A stretch of 9,571 nt of DNA from Chitinophagaceae bacterium UBA5175 (GCA_002413325.1 DHWT01000088.1:2687-12257), one strand, 5' to 3'; counted from the first letter of the stretch, positions 1-6,866 are shown. The notes: generated from the sequence alone by a model not told the origin. Numbers and translations: made by a program.

Positions 1-570
1 CTCTGCTATATGCTGGCTGAAAATGAATTCACCGGCAAACCGGCCGTCCATGCACTGCTTGCCCTGATGTGTTTCCATGCCTCGCGGTTTGAAGCGCGTG
101 AAGATAAAAACGGCGAACCGGTAATGTATGATGAGCAGGATACCAGTCTCTGGAACACGGAACTGATCAGTAAGGGTGTGTATTTTTTAAACCTTGCCGC
201 AAAAGGGAATGAAATTTCAACCTATCATCTGGAAGCAGGCATTGCTTATTGGAACACCCAAAAATCGGATACCCGGGAAAAATGGGAAGCCGTTTTAGAC
301 CTCTATGACCGTTTGTTACAAATTAAATATTCTCCCATTGCTGCACTGAACAGGACCTATGCCGTTTCAAAAGTGAAAGGAAAAAAGACAGCCATCCGGG
401 AGGCGGAGGAACTGAACCTTACCTCAAATCCCTTCTATTTTTCCCTGTTGGGGGAACTGTATACGGATATTGACAACGACAAGGCCCGAAAACATTTCCG
501 GAAAGCCCTTTCATTCATAAAAACGGAAAACGGCCGGATTGCCATTCAGAAGAAAATGGATAAACGCTGA
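1..570 (+). CDS. ECF42-type RNA polymerase sigma factor, C-terminal part (5' end outside window)
   Basis: This is the 3' portion of a sigma factor. The frame is open from base 1, with Leu-Cys-Tyr before the first Met at position 10, so that Met is internal and not a start. What is visible matches the long C-terminal extension of ECF42-type sigma factors. It contains the HALLALMCFHASRFEARED segment, then the DEQDTSLWN segment, the LYDRLLQIKYSPIAALNRTYAV segment and a final TPR-like helix pair ending in KKMDKR. The sigma2 and sigma4 DNA-binding regions should lie to the left, outside the window. In the family this extension replaces an anti-sigma factor in controlling activity, and the gene is often next to a YCII/DGPF-domain protein; neither point can be tested here. 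It converges on the minus-strand TPR gene, leaving 65 bp between the two stops. The family call is strong; the target regulon is unknown. Confidence 0.85.
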   Translation, partial: LCYMLAENEFTGKPAVHALLALMCFHASRFEAREDKNGEPVMYDEQDTSLWNTELISKGVYFLNLAAKGNEISTYHLEAGIAYWNTQKSDTREKWEAVLDLYDRLLQIKYSPIAALNRTYAVSKVKGKKTAIREAEELNLTSNPFYFSLLGELYTDIDNDKARKHFRKALSFIKTENGRIAIQKKMDKR

Positions 571-612
571 GCAGGTATTATCTTAATGGGAAGAATGGGT
601 TTGAAGTATATG

Positions 613-627
613 AGAGCGATACGCTCT
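613..627. terminator. Short hairpin between convergent genes
   Basis: The sequence AGAGCG-ATA-CGCTCT forms a perfect 6-bp stem with a 3-base loop, in the 65-bp gap between the convergent stops at 570 and 636. It has no T-run on either side, so it is at best a weak or bidirectional termination signal. The assignment rests mainly on location. Confidence 0.3.
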
Positions 628-635
628 GGTCCGGT

Positions 636-1199
636 TTATTGGGCAGATAAAGATCTTTTCAATTTACGGAGGAACCAGGCGCTGACATTTTTGTTGTACC
701 GATGATAAGGATCCGCATAAATTTTTTCAAACAGCGGAAGGGCTTTCCCGGGCTCCCGGTTACCGAGATAACTGAATGCGAGGTAATATTCAGCATCTTC
801 ATCAAAAGAATGGGATTTACGGTCTTCACTGATTTCCAAAAGTGCTGAAAAGACATGGATCGCCTTTGCAGGCTGATGGGTTCCCAGGAACGCATTGCCC
901 GCTAAAATATAATCAAAGGGTTCCGGTGATTTTAATGTGTCAAATTCCCGGATCACGGCCTCCATGTTTCCTTTTTTATACGATTCTTTCAGAGCACTGG
1001 CAGTTGTATCGCCTGTTTCATTCAGCTCAAAGGCCTGAAAGTTCTCACTGAACAATTTCTCCGGGGTCATGGTAAGGTATTCGTAAAGTACAGAAATTCC
1101 GAAAAGAATAACAAGGACGATGGCTATCCGGATCCCGTATTGGAACGGCTTTCCGGACTTCCCCGCTGTAATCGTTTTATTTTCTTTCAATTCTTGCAT
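636..1199 (-). CDS. Membrane-anchored tetratricopeptide-repeat protein
   Basis: This 187-residue protein has a short basic cytoplasmic N-terminus, one transmembrane segment at about residues 22-41 (IRIAIVLVILFGISVLYEYL), and an extracytoplasmic C-terminal part. Three TPR-like helix pairs can be read at about 66-89, 96-124 (AGNAFLGTHQPAKAIHVFSAL) and 134-162 (YYLAFSYLGNREPGKALPLFEK). The segment after the membrane (LFSENFQAF) resembles Bacteroidota TPR proteins that are often encoded beside ECF sigma factors, where they may scaffold envelope signalling; that link is recalled family knowledge, not shown here. The start at 1199 gives a sensible charged N-terminus before the membrane helix. It is divergent from the sensor kinase and convergent with the sigma-factor gene, so it is probably monocistronic. 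No enzymatic motif is visible. Confidence 0.75.
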   Translation of the reverse strand: MQELKENKTITAGKSGKPFQYGIRIAIVLVILFGISVLYEYLTMTPEKLFSENFQAFELNETGDTTASALKESYKKGNMEAVIREFDTLKSPEPFDYILAGNAFLGTHQPAKAIHVFSALLEISEDRKSHSFDEDAEYYLAFSYLGNREPGKALPLFEKIYADPYHRYNKNVSAWFLRKLKRSLSAQ

Positions 1200-1247
1200 G
1201 ATGTCGGTTTGCGCAGAACGGATGCTGCTTTATGAATCCAAAACTTA

Positions 1248-1263
1248 TGACAGTTTCCTGTCA
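1248..1263. promoter_or_regulatory. Perfect inverted repeat in divergent intergenic region (operator candidate)
   Basis: TGACAG-TTTC-CTGTCA is a perfect 6-4-6 inverted repeat lying between the minus-strand TPR gene and the sensor kinase. It is downstream of the candidate -7 element for the minus-strand gene, so in that transcript it would be a 5' UTR hairpin. It could equally be a dimeric-regulator site. No T-run follows, so a terminator role is unlikely. Confidence 0.35.
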
Positions 1264-1281
1264 GATTTTAAGCCTGTAAAC

Positions 1282-1289
1282 CAAAAGTA
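1282..1289 (-). promoter_or_regulatory. Candidate -7 element for the minus-strand TPR gene
   Basis: Read on the minus strand this is TACTTTTG, a full match to the Bacteroidota -7 consensus TAnnTTTG. It lies 82 bases before the start codon at 1199. No clear -33 TTG is present about 19 bases further upstream, so this is a candidate only. Confidence 0.35.
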
Positions 1290-1348
1290 TCTGAATTGCC
1301 GGCATATTCCTATGACCTGTATCATCATTCAGGATAATTAATCCTTAG

Positions 1349-1364
1349 GGATCGCATCCGATCC
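1349..1364. promoter_or_regulatory. Second perfect inverted repeat upstream of the sensor kinase
   Basis: GGATCG-CATC-CGATCC is a perfect 6-4-6 inverted repeat, 38 bases before the TACATTTA element of the kinase gene and 63 before its start codon. Its geometry matches that of the repeat at 1248, but the half-site sequence differs. That position is suitable for an upstream activator or repressor. Confidence 0.35.
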
Positions 1365-1402
1365 GTTATTTATAAAGAGCGGCTGTTTTATTTCCAATTG
1401 CT

Positions 1403-1414
1403 TACATTTAGTTA
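1403..1414 (+). promoter_or_regulatory. Weak copy of the shared box and candidate -7 element before the sensor kinase
   Basis: TACATTTAGTTA fits the pattern TAnnTTTwGTTm shared by the elements at 4509, 5231 and 6822. TACATTTA is also a near match to the Bacteroidota -7 element TAnnTTTG. The first base is 25 before the ATG at 1428. No good -33 TTG is seen about 19 bases upstream. This is the least certain member of the set. Confidence 0.35.
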
Positions 1415-1427
1415 GCAAACCGCGGTC

Positions 1428-4400
1428 ATGCTGCTGCGCTTCCTTTATACTGTCCTGCTTATTTGTTCGGCTGGTTTATTTCATACCACTGATGCACAGG
1501 ATTTCAACCCTTATTATAATTTCAAACATCTGCACGTTGAAAACGGTCTCACGGATAATATCGTGTACCACTTCCTGCAGGACAGCCGGGGATATATGTG
1601 GCTGGGTACTCGCGGCGGTATCACTTTATACGACGGGATCCGGACGATTAATTTCCTGCACGACGACCAGGATCATAAATCCCTTGCGGGAAATTTCATC
1701 ACCCGCATCCTGGAAGATGCAAACCGCCGGGTCTGGATCGGTAATAATGCCGGGATCGATCTCTTCAACCCAAAAGATAACAGCTTTACGCATTTCAGCA
1801 TCACGATGCCTGATGGCCGGAGGGAAGATACTTATTGCGTATTGCTGGGATTCGGTAACCCGGAGGACCTCTGGCTTATTGATACGAAATCAAAAGCCAT
1901 AAAAATTTTCAACACCCGGACAAAAATATTCGGTACGGTTATTCCGACAGAGGCTGTTGACGGTATGTTATACGTTAATCCGGTTTCGGGCATTGTACAT
2001 ATCTGGACCTACCTGAGCATCGGGACTGCCCATTACGCTTTTCATAAAGATTCCCTGGTCGCGCAGGAGCGTTTTTTTTATGACGCGAAGGATAAAAACC
2101 AAACCGCCATCCAGGTTTACCATGTGTTTCCCCAAAACGACAGCACTATATGGATTTCCACGGCAAAAGGGCTTATTGACCTCAATCCGCTCTCCCGTAG
2201 TTATAAAATATATCATCTCCTGGGCCGGGAGCCTGTAACTGAAGTAAGATATACGGTGCTTTCTCCCAAAGGATTGCTATGGGTTAGTACCGGCGGATCC
2301 GGCATATATACCTTTGATACCCGGACAAAAAAGTTTTTGGACCATTTCATGAATGATGTGCTGGATCCGTTCAGTATTTGCAGCAATAATATCGTGTCCC
2401 TGTATTTCGACCGGGTGGGTAATATCTGGTGTGGAAGTTTTGGTAACGGAGTCAGTTATGCGAATGTCGAAACCAGGTTCTTCTCAAAAGGCCTTTCTAA
2501 AATTGAGCTGGATCGCTGGAAAAAGGAAAATAATGTTTTCTGGATAGAACCGGATCAGAAAGGAAATTTCTGGTGCGTTCTGCAGGATGTGCCTGGACTC
2601 TGGGTGCTCGACTCATCATTAAAAGTCAAAGAGTTCCGTCAACCCCTGCTTGAAAACGGGAAAACATTCCGGGGCTCCCTTTACCAGATTTTCTTAGATG
2701 GCAAAAATACAGCCTGGTGTACTACTGACCGGGGTCTTTACCTGTATAATCTCCTTTCGAATACGATGGAACAGGTGGAGTACCCGCGGCTTTCTGATGA
2801 AATGTTCGGCAGTTACTGGGCAACTGTCATCATCCGCCTGCACGACAGTTCCCTGTTGTTTTCCACGATGAGTGGTCTTTACCGTATCAGCACCCGGAAC
2901 GGGCAACGGTCCGTACATCCTTTTTCGGAATTGAATGATAAGCCGTTTAAGAGCTTTGATATGATTTTCGAAGACCGGGAAAAAAATATTTATGTCAAAG
3001 ACATTAGCGACAATCTCTATGTTCTTGGAATTTCCGAAACAGGTGGGAGATATTTTTTAAAGAAGCATTTCAGCTTTCCCGGCAATATCATTCAATTCGC
3101 CGAAGACAGTGCAGCGGTTTACCTGGCAGGCAGCCGGGGTCTTTATGTGCTGCATAAAAACAATTTCACGATCGAAAAATCCTTCATCAATAAATTCCTT
3201 CCGTCTGCGGGGGTCAATGATGTTCTGTTAAGTAAAAATAAAATCTGGCTTTTCGGGGATAAAGGCTTGTACTATTACAACTTCACGGAGAAATCGGGCC
3301 GCCTGTTTACAACCGAAGATGGTCTCCCATCCAACCGGTTCAATGAATTATGTATGGTTATTACCCCGTCGGGCAGATGTATAGCAGGAACAAACAACGG
3401 GTTGGTTTCATTCTACCCCGAAAGATTAAAGGATATTATTTATCCGCCCAGGGCCCAGCTAATCAATATGTATGTGAATGATTCTGCAAAAGGATTTATT
3501 GCCAACCCGCATGAAATTTCAAAAATATTTCTGGAGCATGATCAGAACACCTTTTCTTTTGATTTCTCCTGTATCAGTTACCAGCATGCGGCCGCCAGCA
3601 ATTATGAATACAAACTGGAGGGTTACGATGATCACTGGATCAATAGCGGCACCACCCATTATACGCGGTACAGCAAAATACCGCCGGGCGTATATAATTT
3701 CAAACTTCGCGTATTGGATGTAAATGGGAAAATCAGCCCGTTCATGAAGATCCTGAATATTGAAATCAGAAAAGCATTCTGGCAAACACCCGTTTTCAAA
3801 TTATTCCTGGCGACCCTGCTCGGCTTTATAATCTGGCTGCTGGTAAAATGGTATTTAAATATAAAGATCCGTAAACAGCAGAGGGCGTTTGAAAAACAAC
3901 AGGCCATCGAAAAGGAACGCACGCGTATCGCCACGGACATGCACGACGACCTGGGAGCCGGTCTCTCCTCCATTCGTTTTCTGTCGGAAAAAGTGAGACG
4001 CAATAGTTTCAGCGATATTACAAAGGATGATATCGATAAAATAATGGACCACTCTGCTGAATTAATCGACAAGATGAATGAAATAGTCTGGGCCATGAAT
4101 GAAAAGAATGATTCACTGGGCGACCTCCTGGTTTACATCCGTTCTTACGCAAAGGAATATTGTGAAGAACATGAGATCCGTTGCGGGATCAGGTTGCCTG
4201 ATCATATCCCGGATGTTTTTGTAAGCGGGGAAGTCAGGAGAAATGTTTTTCTTACCATCAAGGAAAGCCTGCATAATATCGTAAAACACGCAAATGCCCG
4301 CGAGGCCCGGATTGAATTCAGTATCAACTCCGGACTTTTTGTAACCATTCGTGATGATGGTAAGGGGATTGATATCAGTCATGCCGGGAAAGACCTGGCG

Positions 4401-4511
4401 GGAAATGGTTTAAAAAATATGCAGAAAAGAATAGAATCGGTCGGTGGAAGTTTTAAAATAAGCAACGGTGCGGGCGTGGTGATCGAAATGGCGGTCCCCC
4501 TGTCGGTATAA
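1428..4511 (+). CDS. Two-component sensor histidine kinase with periplasmic reg_prop propellers and Y_Y_Y domain
   Basis: This 1027-residue inner-membrane kinase has a signal peptide at about 1-23 (cleavage after TTDA). A periplasmic sensor follows, built of reg_prop blades. Clear ones are at 41-68 (DSRGYMWLGTRGGITLYD), 89-114, 229-252, 272-297 and 319-344, and more degenerate blades continue to about 690. A Y_Y_Y domain lies at about 705-782 (YEYKLEGYDDHW, IPPGVYNFKLRV). The transmembrane helix is at about 789-809, and a short coiled coil leads into a HisKA_3 dimerisation helix with phospho-acceptor His839 in MHDDLGAGLSS. The ATPase domain has the N-box with Asn950 (ESLHNIVKHAN), a G1 box at 976-982 (DDGKGID) and a G2 box at 992-998 (GNGLKNM). 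All catalytic motifs look intact. Hybrid polysaccharide-utilisation regulators share this sensor layout but carry a fused receiver and AraC domain; here those are absent and a separate response regulator follows 46 bp downstream. The ligand cannot be told from sequence. Confidence 0.95.
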   Translation: MLLRFLYTVLLICSAGLFHTTDAQDFNPYYNFKHLHVENGLTDNIVYHFLQDSRGYMWLGTRGGITLYDGIRTINFLHDDQDHKSLAGNFITRILEDANRRVWIGNNAGIDLFNPKDNSFTHFSITMPDGRREDTYCVLLGFGNPEDLWLIDTKSKAIKIFNTRTKIFGTVIPTEAVDGMLYVNPVSGIVHIWTYLSIGTAHYAFHKDSLVAQERFFYDAKDKNQTAIQVYHVFPQNDSTIWISTAKGLIDLNPLSRSYKIYHLLGREPVTEVRYTVLSPKGLLWVSTGGSGIYTFDTRTKKFLDHFMNDVLDPFSICSNNIVSLYFDRVGNIWCGSFGNGVSYANVETRFFSKGLSKIELDRWKKENNVFWIEPDQKGNFWCVLQDVPGLWVLDSSLKVKEFRQPLLENGKTFRGSLYQIFLDGKNTAWCTTDRGLYLYNLLSNTMEQVEYPRLSDEMFGSYWATVIIRLHDSSLLFSTMSGLYRISTRNGQRSVHPFSELNDKPFKSFDMIFEDREKNIYVKDISDNLYVLGISETGGRYFLKKHFSFPGNIIQFAEDSAAVYLAGSRGLYVLHKNNFTIEKSFINKFLPSAGVNDVLLSKNKIWLFGDKGLYYYNFTEKSGRLFTTEDGLPSNRFNELCMVITPSGRCIAGTNNGLVSFYPERLKDIIYPPRAQLINMYVNDSAKGFIANPHEISKIFLEHDQNTFSFDFSCISYQHAAASNYEYKLEGYDDHWINSGTTHYTRYSKIPPGVYNFKLRVLDVNGKISPFMKILNIEIRKAFWQTPVFKLFLATLLGFIIWLLVKWYLNIKIRKQQRAFEKQQAIEKERTRIATDMHDDLGAGLSSIRFLSEKVRRNSFSDITKDDIDKIMDHSAELIDKMNEIVWAMNEKNDSLGDLLVYIRSYAKEYCEEHEIRCGIRLPDHIPDVFVSGEVRRNVFLTIKESLHNIVKHANAREARIEFSINSGLFVTIRDDGKGIDISHAGKDLAGNGLKNMQKRIESVGGSFKISNGAGVVIEMAVPLSV

Positions 4512-4553
4512 CTTTAGTTATATTGGTGTCCCCTGGCAACGCCGGTAAATTTA
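4509..4553 (+). promoter_or_regulatory. Degenerate shared box and candidate promoter for the response regulator
   Basis: TAACTTTAGTTATATTGG begins on the stop codon of the kinase. With one base either side it matches the 20-bp box at 5230 and 6821 at 15 of 20 positions. It contains a perfect TAAC-N4-GTTA inverted repeat. Exactly 18 bases after TTGGT (4523-4527) lies TAAATTTA (4546-4553), a near match to the -7 consensus TAnnTTTG. This implies that the response regulator can be transcribed apart from the kinase. If 4546-4553 is the -7 element, the message would start at or within a few bases of the ATG at 4558. Confidence 0.5.
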
Positions 4554-4557
4554 TATT

Positions 4558-5187
4558 ATGCAACCCATTAAAGTCTGCCTGGTGGAAGACGGCAAAGAAG
4601 TGCGCGAAGGCATGGTAAGCCTGCTTACCCTGGATGAGCGTTTTGAATTGCTTGCTGCTTATACAGACGCTGAATCTGCTTTAGAAAACCTGCCCGCCTG
4701 GGAACCTGATATTGTGATCATGGATATAAACCTGCCGGGTATGAGTGGTATAGATTGCATAAAAAAAGTGAAAAAGCTATGCCCGCATTCCCAGTTTATC
4801 ATGTTCACCATTTATGAGAACGACGAAAAAGTGTTTGAAGCCCTGGAAGCCGGCGCCAACGGGTATTTACTGAAAAAAACACCCCTGGCAAAAATCCCCG
4901 ATTCCCTGATCGAACTGCATGAAGGTGGTGCTCCCATGAGTACGCAGATCGCCAGGAAAGTGATCGAAAGAATGCATAGCCATGAAGGCGGCGACAGGTC
5001 GGATATGTTGTCTGCCCGTGAAAATGAAATCCTGCAACTCCTGTCAAAAGGATTATTATACAAGGAAATTTCCGACCAGCTCAGCATCAGCACCGGCACC
5101 GTGCGCCAGCACATTCACCGGATCTATGAAAAGCTGCATGTGCAAAACCGGACCGAGGCCATCAACAAGGCTTTCGGAAATAAATGA
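4558..5187 (+). CDS. NarL/LuxR-family response regulator
   Basis: This 209-residue transcription factor is the likely partner of the upstream kinase. The receiver domain spans about 4-120. It has the acidic pocket Glu10-Asp11, phospho-acceptor Asp56 (DIVIMDINLPGMSG), the switch Thr84 and a conserved Lys near 106 (GYLLKKTPL). A linker leads to a LuxR-type helix-turn-helix at about 151-205 (LSARENEILQLLSKG, YKEISDQLSISTGTVRQHI, then YEKLHVQNRTEAI). All hallmark residues are intact and the length is normal for the family. The HisKA_3 kinase type and NarL-type regulators are a standard pairing. The gene starts 46 bp after the kinase stop. That gap holds its own candidate promoter, and the gene is followed by a probable terminator. 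Its DNA target is unknown, but the TAAC-N4-GTTA box seen upstream of this gene and, in altered form, downstream genes is a candidate. Confidence 0.95.
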   Translation: MQPIKVCLVEDGKEVREGMVSLLTLDERFELLAAYTDAESALENLPAWEPDIVIMDINLPGMSGIDCIKKVKKLCPHSQFIMFTIYENDEKVFEALEAGANGYLLKKTPLAKIPDSLIELHEGGAPMSTQIARKVIERMHSHEGGDRSDMLSARENEILQLLSKGLLYKEISDQLSISTGTVRQHIHRIYEKLHVQNRTEAINKAFGNK

Positions 5188-5209
5188 CGGGGATCTTCCG
5201 TAATTTTTT
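5187..5209 (+). terminator. Probable intrinsic terminator after the response regulator
   Basis: A stem formed by ACGGGG and TTCCGT (four Watson-Crick and two G-U pairs) with an ATC loop is followed by AA and six T residues. It begins on the last base of the TGA stop. It would separate the two-component transcript from the lipoprotein gene. The stem is short, so termination may be partial. Confidence 0.55.
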
Positions 5210-5229
5210 CTGCTCTTCCCTGATCCCTT

Positions 5230-5275
5230 CTAACTTTTGTTCTATTGACGGGCTTTTTTCAACCATGTAGTTTTA
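5230..5275 (+). promoter_or_regulatory. Shared 20-bp box and promoter upstream of the lipoprotein gene
   Basis: CTAACTTTTGTTCTATTGAC (5230-5249) is identical to 6821-6840. Its terminal TTGAC is followed, after exactly 18 bases, by TAGTTTTA (5268-5275), a near match to TAnnTTTG. The ATG is 16 bases further on. Two readings are possible. The box may end in the -33 TTG of a promoter whose -7 is at 5268, or TAACTTTTG may itself be the -7, giving a 5' UTR of about 50 bases. Sequence alone does not decide between them. Confidence 0.6.
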
Positions 5276-5291
5276 TTGGAAATTATGCACA

Positions 5292-6749
5292 ATGAAAAAG
5301 CTTCCTGCGGTCGCATGCATCTTATCGTTCCTGGTGATTGCCTTTTGCTGTAATAAAAGTGCCGGGCCTTTATCAAATAACACCAACAACAATAATAACA
5401 ATAACAGCAATAATAACAATGGAGGTAATACGGCAGGAACACCCACTCCCAGGGGAGTGCCAACGGGACCTCTGGTAAGTAAATTTATTCCGGCAGGCGG
5501 AGGAAGCATAGCCACCCCGGACGGGAAAATCGAACTGGTCATTCCCAATGGTGCGCTTCCTTCAGGCGATACGATCACAATTATGAATATAACCAATTTT
5601 GCACCCGGGGGGGTCGCCGATTCCTATGAATTTTTACCCGACGGATTAAAATTTTCAACGCCTGTTACCATCAAATATCATTATGATTCTTCTGATATGA
5701 GAGGAACTTCTCCTCTGGTTTCATGCATCGCCTACCAGGATACTGCCGCTGTCTGGCGTGGATTAAGAAACAGTACTATTGATACCTCCAATCATATCGT
5801 TTCAGTAACGACCACGCATTTTACTTCCTACAGTCTGGTTACAAGTATTTTCCTGGCTCCCGTGCCAGGTGGTGATTTAAAAAATCACCAGTTAATGGTT
5901 AATAAAACAAATAACTGGGATATTATGTATATACAGGCTTCTGATCCTCACGCCAGCTCATCGCCCGCCAGTGGGGATGAAGAACTGCTCACAGCACCGG
6001 CGCCGCTGTTGCCGACTGCTGATAATATTGATGGCTGGAGCGTTGACGGTGTAACAAACGGGAATTCAGTTTATGGAACGGTCATTCCCAATGGCACATC
6101 CTGTAACTATACAGCGCCGGCACAGGTGCCCAGTACGGGTAACCCGGTTGACCTGAGCGTTAAAATCAAAAATTTTCCTTTCACCGCACATGTTAATACC
6201 AATGGGGTTACCTCAACGGTTACCTTTCATGACCTGCGGCTGGACGATGCGTTCACGATCATTAGCAATGACCTCACGTATGATGTATCCATTAACTACA
6301 ACAACACCCTGGTGGACGGCGGTGCGGGATTTGTTTTTGGCGCAACGGACAATGCAGATTTAACGGTGGAGGTGAAAGATGGAACCAATGTAACCGTTAC
6401 GGTTAATTCCAATGGAACTACGTCCGTAGTCCCCGCATTTCAGGGAGATAATAACTGCAAATCAACATGGACCGGCATCGGTGAGGTCATGAATATCAGT
6501 TCAGGCTCAGGAACAGTTGTCGATGCCGGCTCCGACCAGCCCGCAATCGTACAACTTACTTTCAAAGGGGCCAATATAACCGAACCTTCATTTGTTCTTA
6601 GCGGATCATCCTGTAGTGGTACAGCCGGCGGACAGGCGCTGGTGGGAGATGGTCCTCCGGGGGACTTCTCATTTAAATTGGATGCGGGTACGCAATACCC
6701 GGCCGTGCTTGACCCGTCGATTACCGTAGTGGTTAAACCCAAAAACTAA
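5292..6749 (+). CDS. Secreted lipoprotein with Asn-rich linker and ZU5-like domain
   Basis: This 485-residue protein has a lipoprotein signal peptide, with hydrophobic residues up to the Cys19-Cys20 pair (VIAFCCNKS). The residue before Cys19 is Phe, so the lipobox is not canonical and which Cys is acylated is uncertain. A low-complexity linker at 28-46, almost all Asn, would hold the folded part away from the membrane. Residues about 64-185 resemble the ZU5-like domain of bacterial surface proteins: FIPAGGGSIATPDGKIELVIPNGAL, then FLPDGLKFSTPVTIKYHY and TTTHFTSYSLV. The rest, rich in Thr, Asn, Gly and Val, looks like beta-sandwich modules; SCNYTAPAQVPSTGNPVDLSV at about 263-285 is Ig-like. 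No catalytic motif is recognised. An ATG at 5285 is out of frame, so 5292 is used. The role is probably in surface binding or adhesion (inference). A shared promoter box links it to the barrel gene downstream. Confidence 0.8.
   Translation: MKKLPAVACILSFLVIAFCCNKSAGPLSNNTNNNNNNNSNNNNGGNTAGTPTPRGVPTGPLVSKFIPAGGGSIATPDGKIELVIPNGALPSGDTITIMNITNFAPGGVADSYEFLPDGLKFSTPVTIKYHYDSSDMRGTSPLVSCIAYQDTAAVWRGLRNSTIDTSNHIVSVTTTHFTSYSLVTSIFLAPVPGGDLKNHQLMVNKTNNWDIMYIQASDPHASSSPASGDEELLTAPAPLLPTADNIDGWSVDGVTNGNSVYGTVIPNGTSCNYTAPAQVPSTGNPVDLSVKIKNFPFTAHVNTNGVTSTVTFHDLRLDDAFTIISNDLTYDVSINYNNTLVDGGAGFVFGATDNADLTVEVKDGTNVTVTVNSNGTTSVVPAFQGDNNCKSTWTGIGEVMNISSGSGTVVDAGSDQPAIVQLTFKGANITEPSFVLSGSSCSGTAGGQALVGDGPPGDFSFKLDAGTQYPAVLDPSITVVVKPKN
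5376..5420 (+). repeat. AAY trinucleotide tract encoding the Asn linker
   Basis: Fifteen consecutive codons read almost only AAT or AAC, broken by one ACC (Thr31) and one AGC (Ser39), and encode residues 29-43 of the lipoprotein. AAT and AAC are mixed, which suggests selection for a flexible Asn spacer rather than recent slippage of a pure repeat. Confidence 0.85.
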
Positions 6750-6787
6750 TGATTACTTAAATGAAATTACCTGTTGGACCGGGATCC

Positions 6788-6817
6788 GCCGGGCGGCCTG
6801 CTGCCAGCCGCCCCGGC
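6788..6817 (+). terminator. GC-rich hairpin after the lipoprotein gene
   Basis: GCCGGGCGGC pairs with GCCGCCCCGGC around a 9-base loop, with one bulged C; all ten pairs are G-C. It lies 38 bases after the lipoprotein stop and 3 bases before the shared box at 6821. The downstream T-run is poor (CTAACTTTT), so it is a possible terminator, or a structure that insulates the next promoter. Confidence 0.5.
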
Positions 6818-6820
6818 TAC

Positions 6821-6866
6821 CTAACTTTTGTTCTATTGACTTCCGGGAACTGATTTCTTAGCTTGG
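6821..6866 (+). promoter_or_regulatory. Second identical 20-bp box and promoter upstream of the barrel gene
   Basis: Bases 6821-6840 repeat the box at 5230-5249 without a mismatch, though the flanking sequences are unrelated. TTGAC (6836-6840) is followed after exactly 18 bases by TAGCTTGG (6859-6866), which matches five of the six fixed positions of TAnnTTTG. The ATG comes 7 bases later, so use of this -7 would give a nearly leaderless message. The alternative is that TAACTTTTG at 6822 is the -7. Confidence 0.6.

Noticed and set aside
10..12. ATG at position 10 as start of the sigma-factor gene
   Set aside because: The frame is open to base 1 and the product lacks the sigma2 and sigma4 regions, so this Met is internal to a gene cut by the window edge.
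3659..4096. 145-codon minus-strand open frame
   Set aside because: It lies wholly inside the kinase gene, opposite conserved Y_Y_Y, membrane and HisKA_3 regions, and its translation resembles no protein.
5285..5287. Earlier ATG before the lipoprotein gene
   Set aside because: It is out of frame with the signal peptide and yields no useful product.
5273..5596. Minus-strand frame with a long poly-Leu run
   Set aside because: The Leu run is only the complement of the AAY Asn tract of the lipoprotein; it is a shadow frame.
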